A stretch of 64,000 nucleotides of DNA. Source: Opitutaceae bacterium (lineage in GTDB: Bacteria > Verrucomicrobiota > Verrucomicrobiia > Opitutales > Opitutaceae). Position numbers and translations under genes: made by a program. Below are positions 17,675-24,805 of this stretch, one piece after another. The stretch is from the NCBI GenBank assembly GCA_016794785.1, contig JAEUHC010000011.1:62001-126000 (forward strand). Direction: 5' to 3'. The notes beneath the pieces are model-generated. The model had not been told where the DNA came from, did not search any database, and saw nothing but the letters and a program-made list of their open reading frames with translations. Each line of letters begins with the position of its first letter. The stretch's first letter is position 1.

Positions 17675-17718
17675 TTCAACCTTGCGGCCCGCGCCGCGCC
17701 GCCCGCTATGCTTGGCGG

Positions 17719-18819
17719 ATGTCCGAATTGAAACGCACGCCGCTCCGCGATTTCCATGCCGCCCACGGCGGCCGCCTCGTGGACTTCGTGGGCTGGGAGA
17801 TGCCCGTGCAATACCGCAGCATCCTCGAGGAGCACAAGGCCGTGCGCCGCGCCGCCGGGCTCTTCGACGTGAGCCACATGGGCGAGGTCGATGTGCGCGG
17901 GCCCGACGCCGCGCGTTTCCTGAATCAGCTCGTGACCAATGATGTCGCGAAACTCTTTCCCGGCCGCGTCCTCTACTCGCCGATGTGCTATCCGAACGGC
18001 GGCGTGGTGGACGACCTGCTCGTTTACATGCGCGGCGCGGAGGATTTTTTCCTCTGCATCAACGCCGGCAACATCGCCAAGGACCTCGCCTGGATCCGCG
18101 AACAGGCGGCGGGTTTCAACGTCACCATCACCGATCGCAGCGACGACTACGCGCTCCTCGCCGTGCAGGGCCCGCGGGCGGCGGCCATCGTGCAGTCGCT
18201 CACCGGCGCGAAGCTCGGCCTCGTGAAATACTACCACTTCACCGAGGCCACCGTCGCCGGCATCCAGTGCCTCGCCAGCCGCACCGGCTATACCGGCGAG
18301 GATGGCTTTGAGCTCTATCATGCCGTGGACGACGCCCCCGCGCTGGCCGCCGCTCTGCTCGCCGCCGGGCAGCCGCACGGCCTCGAGCTCGCCGGCCTCG
18401 GCGCGCGCGACAGCCTGCGCCTCGAGGCGGGCTACCCGCTCTACGGCCACGAGATCACCTCGGAGATTTCGCCGCTCACCGCCGGGCTCGGCTGGACGGT
18501 GAAGCTGGAAAAAGGCGCCGACTTCATCGGCCGCGCCGCGCTGCTCGCCGAGAAGCAGCACGGCGGGGCGCACAAGGTCGTGTTCTTCCGCACCGGCGAC
18601 CGCCGCATCGTGCGGGCGGACACCCCGGTGCTCGACGCGGCGGGCGCGACCGTGGGCCGCGTGCTCTCCGGCACCCTCTCGCCGATCCTCAACGAGGCGA
18701 TTGGCTCCGCGCTCGTCCCGAGCGCCGCCGCCGCGCAGCCGCTGGCCGTCGATATCCGCGGGGCGAAGCTGAATCTGTCCCTCGTCAAACCCCCGTTCGT
18801 GGAGCTGAAGAAAATGTAG
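17719..18819 (+). CDS. gcvT: Glycine cleavage system T protein (aminomethyltransferase)
   Basis: The 366-residue product releases ammonia from the aminomethyl-lipoyl H protein and passes the methylene group to tetrahydrofolate. It has the family opening 'MSELKRTPLRDFHAAHGGRL', 'GLFDVSHMGEVDVRGPDA', the folate-site 'YTGEDGFELYH', and 'LGARDSLRLEAGYPLYGHEI'. The ATG at 17719 fits the family start. gcvH follows 70 bp downstream; gcvP, usually third, is not in the window. Confidence 0.96.
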   Translation: MSELKRTPLRDFHAAHGGRLVDFVGWEMPVQYRSILEEHKAVRRAAGLFDVSHMGEVDVRGPDAARFLNQLVTNDVAKLFPGRVLYSPMCYPNGGVVDDLLVYMRGAEDFFLCINAGNIAKDLAWIREQAAGFNVTITDRSDDYALLAVQGPRAAAIVQSLTGAKLGLVKYYHFTEATVAGIQCLASRTGYTGEDGFELYHAVDDAPALAAALLAAGQPHGLELAGLGARDSLRLEAGYPLYGHEITSEISPLTAGLGWTVKLEKGADFIGRAALLAEKQHGGAHKVVFFRTGDRRIVRADTPVLDAAGATVGRVLSGTLSPILNEAIGSALVPSAAAAQPLAVDIRGAKLNLSLVKPPFVELKKM

Positions 18820-18880
18820 GAGCGTGCTTGCACGCGATGGCCTGCCCGCTGGAATCGCCTACAGGCAGGCTCCTCCCTAC
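18816..18880. repeat. REP-like palindrome between gcvT and gcvH
   Basis: A 'gtaggagcgtgcttgcacgc' arm starts at the gcvT stop, and an inverse arm ('caggcaggctcctccctac') ends 10 bp before the gcvH start. The layout and sequence resemble the 'gtaggagc...gcga' REP family known from pseudomonads. A hairpin here would sit inside a two-gene transcript. Confidence 0.75.
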
Positions 18881-18889
18881 CATTACCGC

Positions 18890-19273
18890 ATGAGCAACAT
18901 CCCCGCTGATCTTCGCTACGCCAAATCCCACGAATGGGTGCGCGCCGAGTCCGACGGCACCGTCACCATCGGTATCACCGACTACGCGCAAAATTCCCTC
19001 GGCGACATCACCTACGTGCAGGTGCCCAAGGTCGGCGCGGCGCTCAAGGCCGGCGAGACCTTCGGTGTCGTCGAGTCGGTGAAGGCCGCGAGCGATCTCT
19101 ATCTGCCGATCGCGGGCACCGTGGTGGCGGTCAACCCCGTGCTCGACAGCGCGCCGGAGACCGTGAACCGCGCGCCCTACGCCGAAGGCTGGATGCTGCG
19201 CGTGAAGCCCGCTGACGCCGGCAGTGTGGCCGCGCTGCTCGACGCCGCGGCCTACACGAAGCTGGTGGCCTGA
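18890..19273 (+). CDS. gcvH: Glycine cleavage system H protein (lipoyl carrier)
   Basis: The 127-residue product carries the aminomethyl group between P and T proteins on a lipoylated lysine, seen in 'VVESVKAASDLYLPIAGTV' (Lys about residue 64). The N-terminal 'LRYAKSHEWVRAESDG' and C-terminal 'PYAEGWMLRVKP' are full-length family marks. It starts at an ATG at 18890 after the REP-like palindrome; gcvP does not follow, and scarred DNA begins instead. Confidence 0.96.
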   Translation: MSNIPADLRYAKSHEWVRAESDGTVTIGITDYAQNSLGDITYVQVPKVGAALKAGETFGVVESVKAASDLYLPIAGTVVAVNPVLDSAPETVNRAPYAEGWMLRVKPADAGSVAALLDAAAYTKLVA

Positions 19274-19292
19274 GCGGGCGGGGAAAAGCCCC

Positions 19293-19378
19293 GTCATTGC
19301 GAGGAGCGCAGCGACGAAGCAATCCATCTGATACTCCAGCTGGATTGCCGCGGTCGGCTTCGCCTCCCTCGCAATGAC
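19293..19378. repeat. Short inverted-repeat element (GTCATTGCGAGG termini)
   Basis: An 86-bp element with perfect 12-bp ends ('gtcattgcgagg' and its complement) plus an inner 'gcgacgaagcaatcca' / 'tggattgccgcggtcggctt' pair. Elements of this exact terminal type occur in many unrelated bacteria as non-coding mobile repeats. It lies just after gcvH, at the left edge of the scarred region. Confidence 0.8.
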
Positions 19379-19427
19379 AGGCGGGAACACCCTTTATCGA
19401 CCTCCGTTGAGGCGCGATTCGCGCCGC

Positions 19428-19478
19428 CTAAAGCAAGCTGAGCTGCGAATCGTCGGCCGGGGCGACGGAGATTGTTCT
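19428..19478 (-). pseudogene. Duplicated 3' tip of mutS
   Basis: Read on the minus strand, this 51-bp piece ends with 'ISVAPADDSQLSLL' and a stop, identical over those 14 residues to the C-terminus of the intact MutS encoded at 22225-24771. The nucleotide sequence differs at several third codon positions, so the copy is not recent. It abuts a DAHP synthase fragment on the other strand. Confidence 0.8.
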
Positions 19479-19645
19479 TTGGCCGCGCTCGCGGCCATGG
19501 CCGCGGTGCCGACGGCCCGTGCATCGAGTCGCACGTCGAACCCGCCAAGGACATCGGCGACGACCCCAAGCAGGCGCTCACGCCGGAAATTCCAAAAAAA
19601 ACGATCACGCAGGCCCGGCAGCTCTGGGCGCTGCGGCGCGGGTGA
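19476..19645 (+). pseudogene. DAHP synthase 3'-end remnant, copy 1
   Basis: After correcting a frameshift near 19505, this reads 'CIESHVEPAKDIGDDPKQAL' and then 'TPEIPKKTITQARQLWALRR' and a stop at 19643-19645. That is the C-terminus of a 3-deoxy-7-phosphoheptulonate synthase (first step of the shikimate pathway). Only about the last 55 residues of the gene are present. Two more copies lie at 20463-20645 and 20652-20855, and the toxin-antitoxin pair lies between copies 1 and 2. Confidence 0.75.
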
Positions 19646-19674
19646 TTTTGAAGAAAAAGATTGCGAACGGAGCT

Positions 19675-19700
19675 ACATGAGGCCACATGAGGCCACATGA
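19675..19700 (+). promoter_or_regulatory. 10-bp tandem repeat over the antitoxin start codon
   Basis: 'acatgaggcc' is repeated twice and then begins again as 'acatga', with the third ATG being the antitoxin start. One helical turn between copies is the spacing expected of a dimer or tetramer operator; Phd-type antitoxins repress their own operons. Operator function is inferred. Confidence 0.4.
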
Positions 19701-20017
19701 AAAAGAAGAACGTCGAATCAGGGGGCCTGAAGGAGCCAATGCCCAGTGTGATGCGCGAGGCTGCAGCCGTCTACGGCGCGCCGACGGAGATCAGCGTGCG
19801 CGCCGCGAAAGACCAGCTTTCCGCCCTGCTGGAGCGGGCCGCGCAAGGCGAGGATATCGTCATCACGAGCGATGGCCGCCCCAAGGCCATGATCGTGCGC
19901 TACCGGCCGGTGATTGTCGGCGCGCCGGCCCGGTCGCGGGCCGCGCTGCGGGCGACCATGCAGATGGGGCCGGACTCGACGGCGGCGATTCGCGCGGAGC
20001 GGGACAGCCGTTATTGA
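19697..20017 (+). CDS. Phd/YefM-family antitoxin
   Basis: The 106-residue product has the Phd core 'EISVRAAKDQLSALLERAAQ' followed by 'GEDIVITSDGRPKAMIVRY', which forms the DNA-binding fold of prevent-host-death antitoxins. An extra 30 residues precede the core, so an internal ATG (for example at 19739) could be the true start. It lies 12 bp before the PIN-domain toxin gene, the standard antitoxin-toxin order, and should neutralise that toxin and repress the operon. Confidence 0.88.
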   Translation: MKKKNVESGGLKEPMPSVMREAAAVYGAPTEISVRAAKDQLSALLERAAQGEDIVITSDGRPKAMIVRYRPVIVGAPARSRAALRATMQMGPDSTAAIRAERDSRY

Positions 20018-20029
20018 AGAGCCCGGGCC

Positions 20030-20449
20030 ATGTATCTTGACACCTCCGTCCTCGTGAAGCGCTACACGGTCGAGCCGGATTCGGACGAGGTGGACGCGCA
20101 GTTGATTGGCGCGACGTTGGTGACCTCAGAGCTGGCGGTCGGTGAGGTCTGGTCGGCGCTGCTTTCCAAGGAGCGCGGCCGGATTCTCACCGCCGCCCAG
20201 CGCGTCGCAGCCTGGGAAGCCTTCAATGATGACATCGACGAAGGTGCGCTGCGGATCATCCCGCTCGACGGCGTGATGATCCGCGAGGCCAACCAAGCGA
20301 TGTTCGACGTGCATCCGCATGTGCCATTGCGGACGTTGGACGCCATTCACCTCGCGACCTACCAATCCGTCACCACCGGCCCGCTTTTCACCAAGGACAA
20401 GCGGATGCTCGCGGCGGCGAAGCTGCTGGGATTGCCGACGGTCGAATAG
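20030..20449 (+). CDS. VapC-like PIN-domain ribonuclease toxin
   Basis: The 139-residue product is a full-length PIN domain. The acidic metal-binding residues are visible in 'MYLDTSVLVKRY' (Asp4), 'SELAVGEVW' (Glu) and 'LRTLDAIHLATYQ' (Asp), with the C-terminal 'TKDKRMLAAAKLLGLPTVE'. Such toxins cut tRNA or rRNA when the antitoxin is lost. The pair sits between DAHP synthase fragments. Confidence 0.9.
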   Translation: MYLDTSVLVKRYTVEPDSDEVDAQLIGATLVTSELAVGEVWSALLSKERGRILTAAQRVAAWEAFNDDIDEGALRIIPLDGVMIREANQAMFDVHPHVPLRTLDAIHLATYQSVTTGPLFTKDKRMLAAAKLLGLPTVE

Positions 20450-20462
20450 CAGACGGGTCTCA

Positions 20463-20645
20463 TCACAGCAGCCGTGGCGGACGGTGCCGACGGGCCTGTG
20501 CCTCGAGTCGCACGTCGAACCCGCCAAGGGCATCGGCGACGACAAGAAGCAGGTGTTCACGCCGCCCGTGCTTGCGCAGACGATCGCGCAGGCGAAACAG
20601 CTCTGGGCGATTCGGCGCCGGGAAATCCCAAACCCCAAAGCCTGA
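20463..20645 (+). pseudogene. DAHP synthase 3'-end remnant, copy 2
   Basis: From about 20490 the plus strand reads 'GLCLESHVEPAKGIGDDKKQ' then 'VFTPPVLAQTIAQAKQLWAI' and stops at 20643-20645. A single-base shift at about 20490 separates this from the preceding 'DGAD'-like codons. It begins 13 bp after the toxin gene and is more diverged than copy 3. Confidence 0.75.
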
Positions 20646-20651
20646 CTCTGT

Positions 20652-20855
20652 CTGCATCCTGTGGGCAAGGCGTCCTATGTCCCCGCCGCCGCATTGGCCG
20701 CCGTCGCGTATGGCGCCGATGGCCTGTGCATCGAAGCGCACGTGCAGCCGGCCAAGGGCATCGGCGACGATCCGAAGCAGGCGCTTACTCCCGAGGTGCT
20801 GAAGAAAACGATCACGCAAGTCAGCCAGCTCTGGGCGCTGCGGCGTCAAGGGTAG
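20652..20855 (+). pseudogene. DAHP synthase 3'-end remnant, copy 3 (least degraded)
   Basis: The reading frame from 20652 gives 'HPVGKASYVPAAALAAVAYG' then 'ADGLCIEAHVQPAKGIGDDP' and ends 'QLWALRRQG' with stop TAG at 20853-20855. This is the last 67 or so residues of a DAHP synthase; the preceding catalytic barrel is absent. Without the rest it cannot be an enzyme. The stop codon overlaps the start of a palindromic element. Confidence 0.78.
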
Positions 20856-20906
20856 GGCGGCGACTCCGCTCGCCGCCGCGTGGCGCGGAGCGGAGTCCGC
20901 GCCCTA
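20852..20906. repeat. Palindromic element after DAHP synthase copy 3
   Basis: 'gtagggcggcgactccgctc' and the inverse arm ending 'ggagtccgcgccctac' form a long hairpin. The 'gtaggg...ccctac' ends match those of the repeats beside lgt, but the inner units differ, so it is a second subtype. Confidence 0.75.
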
Positions 20907-20941
20907 CCTCACCGCAGGCTGAGGCCATGGTGCGGTCCAAT

Positions 20942-22126
20942 TCAGTTCGGACGAAAATCCGCCGACAGTTCGATGAACTCCGTCTGGATGCCGGCGACCT
21001 TCCCTTGTTCGGCGACGTCGTAGCGTTGCAGCACACGCGCATTTGAAAATTCCAGCACGTAGCGATAGCTCCGAAGGCCATCCTTTTCCGGGCGATCGAC
21101 GAGGGTCATCGCGCCCAGTTCTCCGAGCCGTCCGAGCGCAACCCGCATCTCTTTTTGTGAAGCGACAATCTGGCGCCAGAATTCGGCGGTGTAATTTTCC
21201 TCCTGCATTTCGCCACGCGCGGCCTCCGAAATCACGCGCCGGATCTGTTCGGCCATGGCTGGCTCGCGTTCCGGTGAAGCCGAAAACCGATCGAGATAGA
21301 ACCGCGTCTGGTTGGGCAACAGCGGCTGGAGTGGTCCGGTTAGTTGCACACCGAGCTTTGGGAGATCGTAGAAGTGGCCGCCCTTTTGCAGCTCGACGTT
21401 GAGATCGAGCCGCACGGTTTTTCCGTCCATCGGAGCGGGCGCGAGGAAGATCTCGCCGGTGCGCAGGTCGAAGGCGTTGGAATACTTCGTCGCATCGCGG
21501 CCCGCTTGGGCGCAGGCCCGCAGTATTTCCATGCCGCGAACAATCGTCGGCTCCGGCTTCCGGTTCAGGCGCTCGGACAAAATGCGCCCGCCGTAACCGA
21601 ATCCGCGCGATTCGCGTGATAACTGGACCACGAGCTGGCCGTCTTTCGCCCCGATGATTGCGGACGCGCCACTGCGGTCGGCCACCAGCATTCGGGCGCG
21701 CGCGAAGCCCGGTTCGCGATGGGTCTGGAAGAAGGCGACCGCGTCTTCGACCGTCACGCAGGTTTCGAGCATGCGGGCGGCGGGATTGCCGCGGACCCGC
21801 CGCAGCGCCGGGTCCGGCTGCCAGTTTTCCATCGGGCCTGCGACCCAATCGAAGGCGAGCCCCTGCGTGTTGAGGCCGCCTTGGGCCCAGCCGTCATCGA
21901 AACCAACGTAGGTGCAGCCGAAAAAACCGGCGCCACCGGGCACAAACCACAGGCGAGTGGCGGCGTTGGAGAAATCCTCGTTGTTGAAGAACAGCGTATG
22001 CTCGCTGTCAGTCAGCACGAAGATGGTGCATGCGCGGGCTTTCGGCCCGACGACGCTGAGGGCGCAAACGAGCGCCAGCGATAGTCTGCGGAAACGGAGT
22101 AAGAAGAAGCGCTGGAATTTCGTCAT
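20942..22126 (-). CDS. Secreted Ntn-hydrolase-type amidase (C45 / choloylglycine hydrolase-like)
   Basis: The 394-residue product starts at the ATG at 22126 with a signal peptide of about 32 residues ending 'GPKARA'. The next residue is Cys in 'CTIFVLTDSEHTLFFNNEDF', the usual N-terminal nucleophile of this fold with the N-N-x-D substrate motif. Removal of the signal peptide would therefore expose the catalytic cysteine. Later 'GLNTQGLAFDWV' and 'RMLETCVTVEDAVAFFQTH' match acyl-coenzyme A:6-APA transferase / linear-amide hydrolase members. The substrate is unknown. It lies between the scarred segment and mutS on the mutS strand. Confidence 0.75.
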   Translation of the reverse strand: MTKFQRFFLLRFRRLSLALVCALSVVGPKARACTIFVLTDSEHTLFFNNEDFSNAATRLWFVPGGAGFFGCTYVGFDDGWAQGGLNTQGLAFDWVAGPMENWQPDPALRRVRGNPAARMLETCVTVEDAVAFFQTHREPGFARARMLVADRSGASAIIGAKDGQLVVQLSRESRGFGYGGRILSERLNRKPEPTIVRGMEILRACAQAGRDATKYSNAFDLRTGEIFLAPAPMDGKTVRLDLNVELQKGGHFYDLPKLGVQLTGPLQPLLPNQTRFYLDRFSASPEREPAMAEQIRRVISEAARGEMQEENYTAEFWRQIVASQKEMRVALGRLGELGAMTLVDRPEKDGLRSYRYVLEFSNARVLQRYDVAEQGKVAGIQTEFIELSADFRPN

Positions 22127-22224
22127 CGTGCTTGGAGCACACAACACACGGTGGCGGCTAAAGTTTCTGCAGACACGCCGGTGAAGCGTATCACCGGTGG
22201 TGCAAAGGCGAACTCCGCCACGTC

Positions 22225-24771
22225 TTACAGTAAGCTAAGCTGCGAATCGTCTGCGGGCGCGACGGAAATTTTTTTCCGTGGCTTGGCAGTCGGGGTAGCG
22301 GGGAGCGACACGGAGGTGTCGTCGCTCTCGAGTTTCGCGAGGATGGTCTTGGCGCGGTCGATGACGCTGAGGGGCAGGCCGGCCAGGCGGGCGACTTGGA
22401 TGCCGTAGCTGCGATCGGCGGCGCCGGGGATCACGCGGCGGACGAAGACGATCTCGTCGTTCCACTCCTTCACGGCGACGGAGAAGTTGCGGAGGCGCGG
22501 GAGGTGTTTCTCGAGCTGAGTCAGCTCCTGGTAGTGCGTGGCGAAGAGCGTGCGCGGGCCGCGTTCGGGACCGCGGTGCAGGTGCTCGACCACGGCCCAC
22601 GCGATCGAGAGGCCGTCGTAGGTCGAGGTGCCGCGGCCGATCTCGTCGAGGATGATGAGGGAGCGATCGGTGGCGTGGTTGAGGATGTTGGCGGTCTCGT
22701 TCATCTCGACCATGAAGGTCGAGTTGCCGCGCGCGAGATCGTCGCTGGCGCCGACGCGGGAGAAGATGCGATCGACGAGGCCGACGCGCGCGGACTTCGC
22801 GGGCACCCAGCAGCCGACCTGCGCCATGAGCGTGATGAGCGCGATCTGGCGGATGTAGGTGGACTTGCCGGCCATGTTGGGGCCGGTGAGGAGGACGAGC
22901 TGCGCATCGTCGCAGGCGAGGAGCGTGTCGTTGGGGACGAAGGCGGCGCTCGCGCCGCGGGCGAGGGTGGTGTCGGGCGAGCGGAGCACCTGCTCGACGA
23001 CGGGGTGGCGGCCCTCGGTGATTTCGAGGGTGTCGTCGTCGTCGAGTTCGGGGCGGGCGTAGTCCCACTCGCGGGCGAGGAGCGCCCAGCCGGCGAGGAC
23101 GTCGATCTCGGCGAGGGCCTCGGCGGTGCGCGTGAGGGCGAGCGACTCGTCGAGCACGGCGGAGACGAGGGCGTTGAAGAGCTCGAGCTCGCGCGCGAGG
23201 GCGTTTTCCTCGGCGTGGAAGATTTCCTTTTCCTTCTGCTTGAGCGCCTCTGTCACGTAGCGCTCGCCGCCGACGGTCGTCTGCCGGCGGACGTAGTCGG
23301 CGGGGACGAGGTGGAGGTTGGCCTTGGTGATCTCGATATAGTAGCCAAAATTGTTCGTGAACCTGACCTTGAGGCTGCGGATGCCGGTGCGCTCTTGCTC
23401 GGTGCGCTCGAGATCGGCGAGCCAGGTCTTGTTGCCGCTGGTGAGCGCGCGCAGCTCGTCGAGGCGCGCGTCGTGGCCGGCGGCGATGTAGTTGCCATCG
23501 GCGAGATCGTTGGGGAGCTCCGTCGCGAGCGCCGAGGCGAGGAGTTGGCGCAAGTTAGGGAGTTCGTGGAGCTGAGAGCTGTGAGCTGAGAGGCTGGAGT
23601 CAGAACCAAAGGCCGAGAGCGTGGCGCGGAGGGCGGGCATCTGCGCGAGGGTGTCGCGGATGCCGCCGAGTTCGCGGGGATTGCGGAGGCGGTTTTGCAG
23701 GCGGCCGAGGATGCGCGGGATGTCGCGCACGGTGCCGAGCAGCTCGTGGACCTCGGCGAGGCGCGTGGGCTGCGCGAGCAGTTCGCCGACGATCGTCTGG
23801 CGGCGGCGCATCTCGGCGAGGTCGAGGGTGGGGGCGGCGAGCCAGCGTTCGAGCAGCCGCGCGCCGGCGGCGGTGGTCGTGCGGTTGATGGCGTGGAGGA
23901 GCGAGCCGTCGCGCGTGCCGCGGCTGGAGGCGAAAATCTCCAGGTTGCGCAGCGTGGCGGGGTCGAGGAGCAGCGTGCGCGCGCTGCGGTATTCCTGGAG
24001 GCCGCGGAGATTTTCCGGCTTCGCGCAGAGATTCTCCGTCGCGTAATAGACGAGCGCGCCGGCGGGCCCGAGGCCGGGGTGGGAGGGCGCGAGGCCGAAG
24101 CCCTCGAGGTTGAGCACGCCGAGCGTGTCCATGACGGTCTTGGCGCCCGTCGCGGTGTCGAAGTGGTAGCCCGGCAGCTCGGAGACGAGCCGCTCGGCGC
24201 AGAAGCCGTGGAGCGCATGGAGCGCGGTCTGCTCGTGCGGCGCGGCGGCCCAGCGCTCGCGCTCGCCCTCGATGATGAGCAGCTCCGCGGGATCGAGGGC
24301 GGTGAGGACGGGGAGGAGGTTGGCGATGGTGGGATCGCTGGCGACGCGGAATTCGCCGGTCGAGAGGTCGAGCCACGCGGCGTGGAGGCCGTGTTTGTCG
24401 AGGGCGAGGGCCGCGAGGTAGTGGTTGCGCGCGGCGTCGAGCTGGTTGGCGGCGAGCGTGGTGCCGGGCGAGAGGATGCGCGTGAGCTGCCGGCGCACGA
24501 GCTTGCCGGGCTTGGCGGTCTCGGCCTGATCGCAGATGGCGACTTTTTTCCCGGCGGCGAGGAGCTTGTTGACGTAGTTGTCGAGCGCCTGCGAGGGCAG
24601 GCCGGCCATCGGGTGGTCCTGGCGCTTGGTGAGCGTGAGGCCGAGAAGCTTGGAGGCGGCGACGGCGTCCTCGAAGAACAGCTCGAAGAAATCGCCCAGC
24701 CGGAAGAGCAGGAGCGTGTCGCGCGGGAGGCCGCGCTTCACCTCGAAATACTGTTGCATCATTGGTGTCAT
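22225..24771 (-). CDS. mutS: DNA mismatch repair protein MutS
   Basis: The 848-residue product recognises mismatches and recruits MutL. It contains the mismatch-binding 'FFELFFEDAV' (F-x-E with Phe near residue 28), the Walker A 'TGPNMAGKSTYIRQIALI', Walker B 'RSLIILDEIGRGTSTYDG' and the C-terminal 'FATHYQELTQLEKHLPRLRN' region. The start is the ATG at 24771 (MTPMMQQYFEVKRG), as in the family. The integrase gene starts 34 bp upstream on the other strand, so the upstream region of mutS is now island DNA. The linker near residues 393-410 is encoded by a 'gctgagagctgtgagctg' stretch like the repeat at 5472. Confidence 0.97.
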   Translation of the reverse strand: MTPMMQQYFEVKRGLPRDTLLLFRLGDFFELFFEDAVAASKLLGLTLTKRQDHPMAGLPSQALDNYVNKLLAAGKKVAICDQAETAKPGKLVRRQLTRILSPGTTLAANQLDAARNHYLAALALDKHGLHAAWLDLSTGEFRVASDPTIANLLPVLTALDPAELLIIEGERERWAAAPHEQTALHALHGFCAERLVSELPGYHFDTATGAKTVMDTLGVLNLEGFGLAPSHPGLGPAGALVYYATENLCAKPENLRGLQEYRSARTLLLDPATLRNLEIFASSRGTRDGSLLHAINRTTTAAGARLLERWLAAPTLDLAEMRRRQTIVGELLAQPTRLAEVHELLGTVRDIPRILGRLQNRLRNPRELGGIRDTLAQMPALRATLSAFGSDSSLSAHSSQLHELPNLRQLLASALATELPNDLADGNYIAAGHDARLDELRALTSGNKTWLADLERTEQERTGIRSLKVRFTNNFGYYIEITKANLHLVPADYVRRQTTVGGERYVTEALKQKEKEIFHAEENALARELELFNALVSAVLDESLALTRTAEALAEIDVLAGWALLAREWDYARPELDDDDTLEITEGRHPVVEQVLRSPDTTLARGASAAFVPNDTLLACDDAQLVLLTGPNMAGKSTYIRQIALITLMAQVGCWVPAKSARVGLVDRIFSRVGASDDLARGNSTFMVEMNETANILNHATDRSLIILDEIGRGTSTYDGLSIAWAVVEHLHRGPERGPRTLFATHYQELTQLEKHLPRLRNFSVAVKEWNDEIVFVRRVIPGAADRSYGIQVARLAGLPLSVIDRAKTILAKLESDDTSVSLPATPTAKPRKKISVAPADDSQLSLL

Positions 24772-24805
24772 CGGTAAAAATACCCGCCTGTTATACCCAC
24801 CTCGA

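Noticed and set aside
22396..24777. Long plus-strand frames opposite mutS
   Set aside because: Glu/Gly/Val-rich shadow frames of the conserved mutS sequence.
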